Assembly: GCF_002803075.1 (NCBI RefSeq)
Contig: NZ_NNBK01000004.1
Coordinates: forward strand, 62,001-126,000
DNA from: Streptomyces sp. CB01373
Lineage (GTDB): Bacteria; Actinomycetota; Actinomycetes; Streptomycetales; Streptomycetaceae
Direction: 5' to 3'
Length of the DNA: 64,000 nucleotides
Every line of letters begins with the position of its first letter. The stretch's first letter is position 1. The notes under the pieces were generated by a model. That model was not told where the DNA came from. It was given only the letters and a program-made list of their open reading frames with translations, and searched no databases. Made by a program: the position numbers and the translations under genes. Below are positions 45,385-53,021 of this stretch, piece after piece.

Positions 45385-45611
45385 CTAGGGCCTCTCGTTT
45401 GGATCATGCCGGGCTCGCGGGGCCTGGCACCGCTCCCCCAAGCTCTTCGAGCAGGGGGCACCCCCAGCGGCGTTGTCGTCGGTTGGCAGGGCTCCGCCCT
45501 GCCGCCCTCCTCCGCCTTGCGATGCTCCCCCACTGCCTGAACGGCGTGGGAGGTGCCCCCAGCACCAGACCCCGCTCCCTGATCCGGCCTGATCCAAACG
45601 AAAGAACCTAG
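45385..45611. repeat. Full copy (C) of the dispersed palindromic element
   Basis: 227 bp between CTAG (45385-45388) and CTAG (45608-45611). Same termini as copy B (CTCTCGTTTGGATCATGCCG left, CCGGCCTGATCCAAACGAAA right) and same interior, plus about 30 bp containing its own hairpin (CTCCCCCAAGCTCTTCGAGC then AGGGGGCA). The right CTAG provides the GntP stop. Sits between convergent genes. Confidence 0.92.
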
Positions 45612-47005
45612 ATCACCAGGGACAGCAGCAGCACCAGGGCGCCCGCCACCACCGAGATGATCGTCTCCATGACCGACCAGCTCTTGATCGTCTGGCCGAC
45701 GCTCAGCCCGAAGTACTCCTTCACCAGCCAGAACCCGGCGTCGTTGACATGGCTGAAGAACAGCGAGCCGGCACCGATGGCCAGCACCAGCAGAGCGGCG
45801 TGGGTGCTCGACATGTCGGCCGCGAGCGGGGCGGCCAGACCGGCCGCCGAGATGGTCGCCACGGTCGCCGAACCGGTCGCGAGCCGGATCGCCACCGCGA
45901 TCAGCCAGCCGAGGAGCAGCGCCGGGATCGACCAGTCCTTGGAGATGTCCAGGACCATCTGGCCCACACCGGCGTCGATCAGCGTCTGCTTGAAGCCGCC
46001 GCCCGCGCCCACGATCAGCAGGATGCCGGCGATGGGCATGAGGCCCTTCTCGACGGTCGAGGAGATCCGCTCCTTGCTGAACCCGGCCGGCATCCCCAGC
46101 GTGAAGACGCCGAGGAGCACGGCGGCGAGCAGCGCGATCATCGGGGAGCCGATGACGTCGAAGACACGCTGGGTCATGTTCGCCGGGTCGTCCACGACGA
46201 TGTCGACCAGGGCCTTGGCCAGCATCAGCACCACCGGGAGCAGCACCGTGGCCAGCGTGGCGCCGAAGCCCGGACGCCGCTGGAGCTCCTCCGACGGGCG
46301 CTGGGGCAGCATCCGCTCAGGGACGGGAACGTCCACCCAGCGGGCCGCGACCTTGGCGAACAGCGGACCGGCTATGACCACCGTGGGTATGGCGACGAGG
46401 ATGCCCAGCGCCAGCGTCACGCCCAGGTTGGCCTTGACGGCGTCGATGGCGACCAGCGGGCCGGGGTGCGGCGGGATCAGGCCGTGCATCACGGACAGAC
46501 CGGCCAGCGCCGGCACACCGATGCGCATCAGGGAGTAGTTGCCGCGCTTGGCCACCATCAGCACGACCGGGATCAGCAGCACGATGCCGACCTCGAAGAA
46601 CAGCGGCAGACCGATCACGGACGCGATCAGCACCATCGCCCACGGCATCGCCCAGCCCCTGGCCTTCGCCAGGATCGTGTCGACGACCTGGTCGGCGCCG
46701 CCGGAGTCGGCGAGCAGCTTGCCGAGGATCGCGCCGAGGGCGATCAGCACGCCCACGCCGGCGACGGTGGAGCCCAGGCCGGCGGTGAAGCTGGCGATCG
46801 CCTTGTCGAGCGGTGCCCCGGCGACCGCGCCGAGCACCAGTGTTCCGATGGTCAGGGACAGGAAGGCGTGCAGCTTGAACCGGGTGATGAGCAGGACGAT
46901 GACGGCGATGCCCACGAGTGCGGCGATGCCGAGCTGGGCATGGCCGGCCGAGGTGATCGGCGGGGGCGCGTCCGCTGCCAGCATCTCGACGCTGAGTCTG
47001 GTCAC
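45608..47005 (-). CDS. gntP: Gluconate:H+ symporter
   Basis: 465 residues; GTG 47005 after AAGGGAAC. GntP-family permease with about 12-14 helices (GIAVIVLLITRFKLHAFLSL; LMHGLIPPHPGPLVAIDA; SVMETIISVVAGALVLLL). PPHPGP is the family hallmark. The gluconokinase gene is directly upstream on the same strand and a FadR-type GntR is divergent, so it imports gluconate. Its stop TAG lies in the border of repeat C. Confidence 0.94.
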   Translation of the reverse strand: MTRLSVEMLAADAPPPITSAGHAQLGIAALVGIAVIVLLITRFKLHAFLSLTIGTLVLGAVAGAPLDKAIASFTAGLGSTVAGVGVLIALGAILGKLLADSGGADQVVDTILAKARGWAMPWAMVLIASVIGLPLFFEVGIVLLIPVVLMVAKRGNYSLMRIGVPALAGLSVMHGLIPPHPGPLVAIDAVKANLGVTLALGILVAIPTVVIAGPLFAKVAARWVDVPVPERMLPQRPSEELQRRPGFGATLATVLLPVVLMLAKALVDIVVDDPANMTQRVFDVIGSPMIALLAAVLLGVFTLGMPAGFSKERISSTVEKGLMPIAGILLIVGAGGGFKQTLIDAGVGQMVLDISKDWSIPALLLGWLIAVAIRLATGSATVATISAAGLAAPLAADMSSTHAALLVLAIGAGSLFFSHVNDAGFWLVKEYFGLSVGQTIKSWSVMETIISVVAGALVLLLSLVI

Positions 47006-47084
47006 GGTGTTCCCTTGCTGGTGAAGAGGGACGGTGGGGAGAGGTGTGCCGCAGTCGGCGAGCGTGGGGGTGAGGCTCCGCGGC

Positions 47085-47624
47085 TCAGGGCCGCTGCTCC
47101 TCGGCGGACTGCGAAGAGCTGTCGAGGCCGTCCAGCGCGGACAAGGCGCGTGCGGTGATCTCCTCGGGCGACCCGGAGACGTCGACGTCGACGCCCCGCT
47201 CGTCCCGCTGGAGCGGCTCCAGCGTGGCGAACTGGGAGTCCAGCAGCGCCGTCGGCATGAAGTGCCCCTGACGCTGCGCCATCCGGTCCTCGATCAGCTT
47301 CCGGTCGCCCGTCAGGTGCACGAAGACGACGCCGGGAGCCGCGGCCCGCAGCCGGTCGCGGTACGACCGCTTCAGCGCCGAGCTGCTCACCACCCCGCCG
47401 AGCCCCGCCCGCCCGTGCGCCCAGGCACCGATGGCATCCAGCCACGGCCACCGGTCCTCGTCGCGGAGCGGGATCCCGGCCGTCATCCTGTCGATGTTGG
47501 CCCGCGGGTGGAAGTCGTCGCCCTCGGCGTACGGAACGCCGAGCCGGGCGGCGAGCAGGGGACCGATCGTGGTCTTGCCCGTGCCGGCGACGCCCATCAC
47601 CACGACGACGTGGGGGGTACGCAT
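47085..47624 (-). CDS. gntK: Gluconokinase
   Basis: 179 residues from ATG 47624 (MRTPHVVVVMGVAGTGKTTI); an upstream ATG 47663 would add 13 residues with no family match. Walker A GVAGTGKT, DDFHPRANIDRMTAGIPLRDEDRWPWL as in all gluconokinases (given in part), and the lid SSALKRSYRDRLR. Phosphorylates gluconate to 6-phosphogluconate for the pentose phosphate pathway. 79 bp before gntP in one operon. Confidence 0.94.
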   Translation of the reverse strand: MRTPHVVVVMGVAGTGKTTIGPLLAARLGVPYAEGDDFHPRANIDRMTAGIPLRDEDRWPWLDAIGAWAHGRAGLGGVVSSSALKRSYRDRLRAAAPGVVFVHLTGDRKLIEDRMAQRQGHFMPTALLDSQFATLEPLQRDERGVDVDVSGSPEEITARALSALDGLDSSSQSAEEQRP

Positions 47625-47683
47625 CACTGCCTCGCTGTCTTCCTCGACATGGGACGCCGACATCCGGCGTCCGCCACACTGAA

Positions 47684-47748
47684 ACCTATAGGTACGACTA
47701 ATTCAAGGGTGTGTGACATATAAGTCTGACTTTTTGGGATCGTGATCC
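47684..47748. promoter_or_regulatory. Control region between gntK and gntR with three palindromes
   Basis: ACCTATAGGT (47684-47693), AAGTC-T-GACTT (47722-47732) and GGATC-GT-GATCC (47737-47748), the last two just upstream of the likely gntR -10 TACGCT (47755-47760). This -10 ends 6 nt before the gntR ATG, so gntR is probably leaderless. The palindromes are candidate sites for the GntR repressor. Confidence 0.55.
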
Positions 47749-47766
47749 GCCCCGTACGCTGAGTGC

Positions 47767-48471
47767 ATGAGCACACCGGGCCGAGGGCTGCACGGCCGCG
47801 TACTGGACACCCTCGGCCCCGCCATCACCGCGGGCGAGTACCCGCCGGGCAGCGTGCTGCGTACCGACGAACTCGCACAGCGCTTCGACGTATCACGCTC
47901 CGTGATGCGCGAGGCGGTGCGCGTCCTGGAGTCCATGCACCTGGTCGCCTCACGCCGCCGCGTCGGCGTGACCGTCCTCCCCCGGACCGAGTGGAACGTC
48001 TACGACCCGCAGGTCATCCGCTGGCGCCTGGCCGGCGCCGACCGGCCCCGGCAACTGCGCTCGCTGACCGTGCTGCGCTCCGCCGTCGAACCGGTCGCCG
48101 CGGGCCTGGCCGCCCGGCTCGCCACCCCCGAGCAGTGCGCCGAACTCACCGAGTGCGCCCTCGGCATGGTGGCCAACTCACGCGGCCACAACCGGCTTCA
48201 GGCGTACCTGGTCCACGACATCGCCTTCCACCGGGTGATCCTCGGCGCCTCCGGGAACGAGATGTTCGCCCGTCTCGGCGACGTGGTCGCCGAGGTCCTG
48301 GCGGGCCGCACCCACCACGAGGTCATGTTCGAGGAGCCCGACCCCGCGGCCGTCACCCTCCACGTCCAGCTCGCCGAGGCGGTCCGGGCCCGCGACGAGG
48401 ACCTCGCCGAGCGGCTGACCCGCGAGATCACCACGGGAGCCCTCCAGGAACTGGACGTCCTGGCGCCGTAG
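47767..48471 (+). CDS. gntR: FadR-subfamily GntR regulator of gluconate genes
   Basis: 234 residues from ATG 47767, 7 nt after TACGCT, no Shine-Dalgarno (leaderless). Winged helix about 8-75 (GSVLRTDELAQRFDVSRSVMREAVRVLESMHLV in part). The all-helical FCD domain (VHDIAFHRVILGASGNEMFARL) has metal-ligand histidines. Divergent from gntK-gntP, whose expression it should repress until gluconate or its phosphate binds. Confidence 0.93.
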   Translation: MSTPGRGLHGRVLDTLGPAITAGEYPPGSVLRTDELAQRFDVSRSVMREAVRVLESMHLVASRRRVGVTVLPRTEWNVYDPQVIRWRLAGADRPRQLRSLTVLRSAVEPVAAGLAARLATPEQCAELTECALGMVANSRGHNRLQAYLVHDIAFHRVILGASGNEMFARLGDVVAEVLAGRTHHEVMFEEPDPAAVTLHVQLAEAVRARDEDLAERLTREITTGALQELDVLAP

Positions 48472-48484
48472 CCCGGCGCTCGCC

Positions 48485-48862
48485 TCACTGCTCGGGGAAG
48501 TCCCCGTCCACGTACACCCACGCCCCGTCGACCCGCTCGAACCGGCTGCGTTCGAGCAGCGAGCCGCCGCGGTAGGACGCCCGGAACGTCACCGTCCCGG
48601 TGCCGTGGAAGGCCGATCCGTCCGTCGTGCCGAGGATCTCCAGCCCCGTCCAGCGCATCCCGGGATCGAGGTCGAGCCGCGCCGGCCGGGTCCGCGGGTG
48701 CCAGGTCCGCAGCAGATATCCCGCGTCCCGCCGCACGAAGGCGCAGTACCGCGACCGCATCAGCGCCTCGGCGGTCGGCGCGGCGGCCGCACCGCCGTGA
48801 TAGCGGCCGCAGCAGCTCTCGTACGGCTCGGGCAGCCCGCACGGGCAGGAACGCGTGGTCAT
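48485..48862 (-). CDS. YchJ/UPF0225 family SEC-C protein
   Basis: 125 residues from ATG 48862. N-terminal SEC-C zinc motif CPCGLPEPYESCCGRYHGG, then the NTF2-like core EALMRSRYCAFVRRDAGYLLRTWHPRTRP (in part), ending VDGAWVYVDGDFPEQ. This is the full YchJ length. Molecular role is unknown. Convergent with gntR (13 bp). Confidence 0.9.
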   Translation of the reverse strand: MTTRSCPCGLPEPYESCCGRYHGGAAAAPTAEALMRSRYCAFVRRDAGYLLRTWHPRTRPARLDLDPGMRWTGLEILGTTDGSAFHGTGTVTFRASYRGGSLLERSRFERVDGAWVYVDGDFPEQ

Positions 48863-49071
48863 GCCCCCCATTCTGCCCGCGGCGGCGCACCCGCCCGCCG
48901 CCGGTACGGCCGCTGCCCCGGTTCGTCCCCTGCCCGTACGCCCTCCGCTCCCTCGCGCCCGTGCGGCACGGGCGCGAGGGAGGCACAGTGGAAGCACGGA
49001 GGCTACGCCGGGTCGCTCGTCGCCTCGACGCCGTGGCCTTGCCTCCCACCGGAGTTGAGGAGACACGGACG

Positions 49072-49383
49072 ATGACTCGACCCGTCGGCAGCCGGCCTCC
49101 GTCCGTCAAGGAGTGGCGGCTCAGTCTGTACCTTTCGGAACACGACCCGGACACCACCGCCCGGATCGTCCTGGACACCGGCGACAACGTCATGGAGACC
49201 CGCGCGGAGGCCCGCCGCAATCCGTACGACAGGGCCGTGCCCGAGATCGGCGACGAACTCGCGGCCGGCCGCGCGCTGATCGCACTCGGCCGCGAGCTGC
49301 TGCGCGCCGCCGCGGGCGACATCGACGCGGTGGGAGCGCCCGAGGCCACGCCTCCCGCTCCCCTGTGGACCTCCAGGGAGTGA
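49072..49383 (+). CDS. DUF1876 small protein
   Basis: 103 residues; ATG 49072 after GAGGAG. KEWRLSLYLSEHDPDTTARIVL, then ETRAEARRNPYDRAVPEIGDELAAGRALIALGREL (in part), is the DUF1876 dsRBD-like fold common in actinobacteria. The last 20 residues are extra. The next gene starts 12 nt downstream, so the two probably form an operon. Function unknown; DUF1876 members often lie in dormancy or stress loci in mycobacteria. Confidence 0.85.
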   Translation: MTRPVGSRPPSVKEWRLSLYLSEHDPDTTARIVLDTGDNVMETRAEARRNPYDRAVPEIGDELAAGRALIALGRELLRAAAGDIDAVGAPEATPPAPLWTSRE

Positions 49384-49395
49384 AGGAGCCGCACG

Positions 49396-50688
49396 GTGCT
49401 CTTCACGGACCGTATCGACGCGGGACGGCGGCTGGCCGCCCGCCTGGACCACCTCACCGGCCAGGACGTCGTGGTGCTCGGCCTGCCCAGGGGCGGCGTC
49501 CCCGTGGCCGAGGCCGTCGCGGACGCCCTCGGCGCACCGCTGGACGTGTGCCTGGTGCGGAAGCTGGGCGTCCCCTCCCATCCGGAGCTGGGCATGGGGG
49601 CGATCGGCGAGGACGGCGTACGCGTCCTCGGCGAGGACGTGCTGCGCGAGGCGCGCGTCACACCCGGGGAGCTCGCGCGCGTCGAGGAACGCGAACGCCG
49701 CGAACTCGACCGGCGTGCCGCGCGCTACCGGGGCGAACGGCCGCCCGCCGCCGTCGCGGGCCGGACCGTCGTGGTCGTCGACGACGGGGTGGCCACCGGC
49801 TCGACCGCACGCGCGGCCTGCCGGACGGTACGCGCCCGCGGGGCCGCGCGGACCGTGCTGGCGGTCCCCGTCGCACCGCCGGACTGGACGTACCGGCTCG
49901 GCGGCGAGGCGGACGAGCTGGTCTGCCTGGACACCCCGCCGGACTTCTTCGCGGTCGGCCAGTTCTACGCCGACTTCGCCCAGCTCGACGACGAGGACGT
50001 CGTCGCCTGCCTCCACCGGGCGGCGGCCCGCTCCCGCGGGGTCCCCGTCGACCGCGAGGTGGAGGTGGCGGCCGGCTCCGTGCGGCTCGGCGGCCACCTG
50101 ACCGTGCCCCCCGGTGCCGTCGGCGTCGTGGTCTTCGCCCACGGCAGCGGCAGCGGACGGCACAGCCCGCGGAACCGGTTCGTCGCCGAGGGCCTGAACC
50201 GCGCCGGACTCGGCACCCTCCTGTTCGACCTGCTCACCGAGGAGGAGGCGGAGGAGCGGGCCAACGTGTTCGACACCGCGCTGCTGGCCGCCCGGCTCAC
50301 CGCCGCCACCGACTGGCTGCGCGGCCGGCCCGGCACCGAGCGGCAGGCGGTCGGCTACTTCGGCGCCAGCACCGGCGCGGCCGCCGCCCTCCGGGCCGCG
50401 GCGGAACCCGGCGCGGACATCGCCGCCGTGGTCTCCCGCGGCGGCCGTCCCGACCTCGCCGGGCCGCGCCTGCCGGACGTGACCGCTCCCACGCTGCTGA
50501 TCGTGGGCGGTGCCGACGACCTGGTCCTCGGCCTCAACCGCGAGGCGCAGGCCCGTCTGCGCTGCGAGAGCCGCCTCAGCGTCGTTCCCGGCGCCACCCA
50601 CCTCTTCGAGGAGCCCGGCGCCCTGGAGACGGTGACCGAACTGGCCCGGGACTGGTTCACGGACCACCTGGCGGCCGCGCACGTGTAG
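49396..50688 (+). CDS. Phosphoribosyltransferase-alpha/beta hydrolase fusion
   Basis: 430 residues from GTG 49396; ribosome site AAGGAG overlaps the preceding stop. Residues 1-215: PRTase fold with the PRPP loop VVVVDDGVATGSTA (about 125-138). Residues about 220-430: dienelactone-hydrolase-like domain with VVVFAHGSGSGRHSPRN, nucleophile Ser near 324 in GYFGASTGAAAA, and His in GATHLFEEPGAL. The fusion recurs in actinobacteria. Substrate unknown. Confidence 0.88.
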   Translation: MLFTDRIDAGRRLAARLDHLTGQDVVVLGLPRGGVPVAEAVADALGAPLDVCLVRKLGVPSHPELGMGAIGEDGVRVLGEDVLREARVTPGELARVEERERRELDRRAARYRGERPPAAVAGRTVVVVDDGVATGSTARAACRTVRARGAARTVLAVPVAPPDWTYRLGGEADELVCLDTPPDFFAVGQFYADFAQLDDEDVVACLHRAAARSRGVPVDREVEVAAGSVRLGGHLTVPPGAVGVVVFAHGSGSGRHSPRNRFVAEGLNRAGLGTLLFDLLTEEEAEERANVFDTALLAARLTAATDWLRGRPGTERQAVGYFGASTGAAAALRAAAEPGADIAAVVSRGGRPDLAGPRLPDVTAPTLLIVGGADDLVLGLNREAQARLRCESRLSVVPGATHLFEEPGALETVTELARDWFTDHLAAAHV

Positions 50689-50748
50689 CCCGGGGCCGGT
50701 ACGCGGTGTGTGCCGGCGCGGTGCGCGGGCGCGGTGGGAACGCCAAAA

Positions 50749-50779
50749 ACGGTGTCGACCGACAAGCGGTCGACACCGT
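50749..50779 (-). terminator. Intrinsic terminator of tRNA-Leu
   Basis: Perfect 13-bp stem (arms 50749-50761 and 50767-50779), loop ACAAG, followed on the minus strand by TTTTT (complement of 50749-50745). Lies 7 nt beyond the tRNA CCA. Confidence 0.93.
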
Positions 50780-50786
50780 CTTCTGG

Positions 50787-50874
50787 TGGTGTCCGAGGGG
50801 GGACTTGAACCCCCACGCCCGATAAAGGGCACTAGCACCTCAAGCTAGCGCGTCTGCCATTCCGCCACCCGGAC
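50787..50874 (-). tRNA. tRNA-Leu, anticodon GAG
   Basis: Class II tRNA with a long variable arm. Acceptor stem GTCCGGG pairs with CTCGGAC; discriminator A and CCA are encoded (minus strand to 50787). The anticodon loop is TTGAGGT, giving anticodon GAG, which reads CUC and CUU, the major leucine codons here. TPsiC arm GTGGGGGTTCAAGTCCCCC. Confidence 0.95.
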
Positions 50875-51079
50875 GAGGTGTCTGTCGTGCGGGTCTTCCC
50901 GCGGCGACGAAGGAAACATTACCAGGCTTTCGGGCAGGTCCGATCACCTGCCCTGCCCCCAGGCCGCGCGGGCGCGGGCCGGGGCGGGAGGCTCTCTTGG
51001 GGTTGGCGCGGGGGAGGGGGAGGATGAGTGGACCACCGGCACACGGGGTGGCCACCAGCACACAGCGGGAGGAAGCAGC

Positions 51080-52405
51080 GTGAGCGAGACGGGCACGGCC
51101 AGGGGCGTCACCGGCGAGGACGAGGTCGTGGACCTCTGCCGCGAGCTGATCCAGATCGACACCAGCAACTACGGCGACCACTCGGGGCCGGGTGAGCGCG
51201 CGGCGGCCGAGTACGTCGCCGAGAAGCTCGCCGAGGTGGGCCTGGAGCCGAAGATCTTCGAGTCGCACCCGGGCAGGGCCTCCACGGTGGCCCGTATCGA
51301 GGGCGAGGACCCCTCCCGGCCCGCGCTGCTGATCCACGGCCACACCGACGTCGTACCGGCCAACGCCGACGACTGGACCCACCACCCCTTCTCCGGCGAG
51401 GTCGCGGACGGGTGCGTGTGGGGCCGCGGCGCGGTCGACATGAAGGACATGGACGCGATGACGCTGGCGGTCGTGCGCGACCGGCTGCGCAGCGGGCGCA
51501 GGCCTCCGCGGGACATCGTGCTCGCCTTCCTCGCCGACGAGGAGGCGGGCGGCACGTACGGCGCCCGGTACCTGGTGGACCGGCACCGGGACCTGTTCGA
51601 GGGGGTCACCGAGGCGATCAGCGAGGTCGGCGGGTTCTCCTTCACCGTCAGCGAGCAGCGGCGGCTGTACCTGATCCAGACGGCCGAGAAGGGCATGCAC
51701 TGGATGAAGCTGACCGTGGCCGGCACCGCGGGGCACGGCTCGATGATCCACCGGGACAACGCGATCACCGAGCTGTCGGAGGCCGTGGCACGGCTCGGGC
51801 GGCACAGGTTCCCGGTGCGGGTGACCAAGACCACCCGCGCCTTCCTGGACGAACTGGGCGACGCGCTCGGCACCGAGCTCGACCCGGAGGACATGGACGG
51901 CACCATCGCCAAGCTCGGCGGCATCGCCAAGCTCATCGGCGCGACCCTGAGCAACACCGCCAACCCCACGCAGCTGGGCGCCGGTTACAAGGTCAACGTC
52001 ATCCCGGGCGAGGCGACCGCGCACGTCGACGGACGGTTCCTGCCCGGCTTCGAGGAGGAGTTCCTCGCGGACCTGGACCGGATCCTGGGACCGAAGGTCA
52101 AGCGCGAGGACCTGCACGCCGACAAGGCCGTGGAGACCACCTTCGACGGGGCCCTGGTGGAGGCGATGCAGTCCGCGCTGCTGGCCGAGGACCCGGCCGC
52201 GAAGGCCATCCCGTACATGCTCTCCGGCGGTACCGACGCCAAGTCCTTCGACGACCTGGGCATCCGGGGCTTCGGCTTCGCGCCGCTGAAGCTGCCGCCG
52301 GAGCTGGACTTCGCGGGCATGTTCCACGGCGTGGACGAGCGGGTGCCGGTGGACGGCCTGAAGTTCGGGGTGCGCGTGCTCGACCGGTTCATCGACGCGT
52401 CCTGA
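51080..52405 (+). CDS. M20-family metallopeptidase/deacylase
   Basis: 441 residues; GTG 51080 after GGGAGGAAG. Zinc-ligand motifs in order: LIHGHTDVVP, GRGAVDMKD, LADEEAGGTYGA, and the C-terminal FHGVDERV. The dimerisation domain is inserted in the middle (IQTAEKGMHWMKLTVAGTAGHGS). M20 enzymes hydrolyse dipeptides or N-acyl amino acids; which cannot be said. Cytosolic. Its terminator is not obvious before the chpH region. Confidence 0.92.
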   Translation: MSETGTARGVTGEDEVVDLCRELIQIDTSNYGDHSGPGERAAAEYVAEKLAEVGLEPKIFESHPGRASTVARIEGEDPSRPALLIHGHTDVVPANADDWTHHPFSGEVADGCVWGRGAVDMKDMDAMTLAVVRDRLRSGRRPPRDIVLAFLADEEAGGTYGARYLVDRHRDLFEGVTEAISEVGGFSFTVSEQRRLYLIQTAEKGMHWMKLTVAGTAGHGSMIHRDNAITELSEAVARLGRHRFPVRVTKTTRAFLDELGDALGTELDPEDMDGTIAKLGGIAKLIGATLSNTANPTQLGAGYKVNVIPGEATAHVDGRFLPGFEEEFLADLDRILGPKVKREDLHADKAVETTFDGALVEAMQSALLAEDPAAKAIPYMLSGGTDAKSFDDLGIRGFGFAPLKLPPELDFAGMFHGVDERVPVDGLKFGVRVLDRFIDAS

Positions 52406-52532
52406 GACGCGTCCTGAGGCGTGTCCTGCGATCCACCCGGTCTGTCATCACCGGCTTGACCCCGGTATTCGACCACGCGTGCGGGAATGACCGGGACGGG
52501 TGAATGCGACCATAAGCTCGTATCCCGATTAG

Positions 52533-52594
52533 TTCCTCCTCGTTACAGGTGATGCGATCAGCAACATGAGATCGCTTTTGCCAACGAGGAGGAA
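52533..52594 (+). promoter_or_regulatory. chpH leader with an inverted repeat masking the ribosome site
   Basis: TTCCTCCTCGTT (52533-52544) is perfectly complementary to AACGAGGAGGAA (52583-52594), which contains the chpH Shine-Dalgarno, 2 nt before ATG. Inside, GCGATC (52554-52559)/GATCGC (52570-52575) form a second stem. If transcription starts upstream of 52533 the folded RNA should hide the ribosome site. Confidence 0.7.
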
Positions 52595-52596
52595 TA

Positions 52597-52830
52597 ATGA
52601 TCAAGAAGGTCGTCGCTGCCGCGGTCGCCACCGGTGGACTGGTTCTCGCGGGTGCCGGGATGGCCGCCGCCGACTCGGGCGCCCAGGGTGCTGCCGTGCA
52701 GTCCCCGGGTGTCCTTTCCGGCAACGTCATCCAGGTGCCCGTTCACGTGCCGGTGAACGTGTGCGGCAACACGATCTCGGTGATCGGGCTGCTGAACCCC
52801 GCCTTCGGCAACACCTGCGTCAACCACTGA
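52597..52830 (+). CDS. chpH: Short chaplin ChpH
   Basis: 77 residues, the usual length. Signal peptide 1-26 (cleaved after GMAAA), then one chaplin domain about 37-76 with paired cysteines Cys56 and Cys74 and the pattern VIQVPVHVPVNVCGNTISVIGLLNPAFGNTC (in part). ChpH is a small secreted amyloid-forming surfactant; with other chaplins it coats aerial hyphae and spores and lowers surface tension at the colony. Its leader has a possible translational switch. A terminator follows before chpC. Confidence 0.97.
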   Translation: MIKKVVAAAVATGGLVLAGAGMAAADSGAQGAAVQSPGVLSGNVIQVPVHVPVNVCGNTISVIGLLNPAFGNTCVNH

Positions 52831-52888
52831 CGTTGTGCCCCGCCCCGTGAGGGTCTGACTCCATCGACTCCGTGGGGGGTCTGAACCC

Positions 52889-52927
52889 GTCGGCCCCGGA
52901 GCGCCCGCCATGCGCTCCGGGGCCGAC
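52889..52927 (+). terminator. Terminator between chpH and chpC
   Basis: Perfect 15-bp stem: GTCGGCCCCGGAGCG (52889-52903) and its complement at 52913-52927, with a 9-nt loop. It should make chpH and chpC separate transcripts. Confidence 0.85.
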
Positions 52928-53021
52928 CGGTTTGCAGGCGCGGTCCCGACGTCGGAACTCCGACGGGTGCGGCCGCGCGTTCCGGAAGGTTCGAGAAGGT
53001 CGAAGGCAGGGATTCAGCAAC

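Noticed and set aside
50787-50874. tRNA-Leu as an integration site of a mobile element
   Set aside because: No integrase nearby and no repeat of the tRNA 3' end was found in the window; neighbouring genes are ordinary chromosomal ones.
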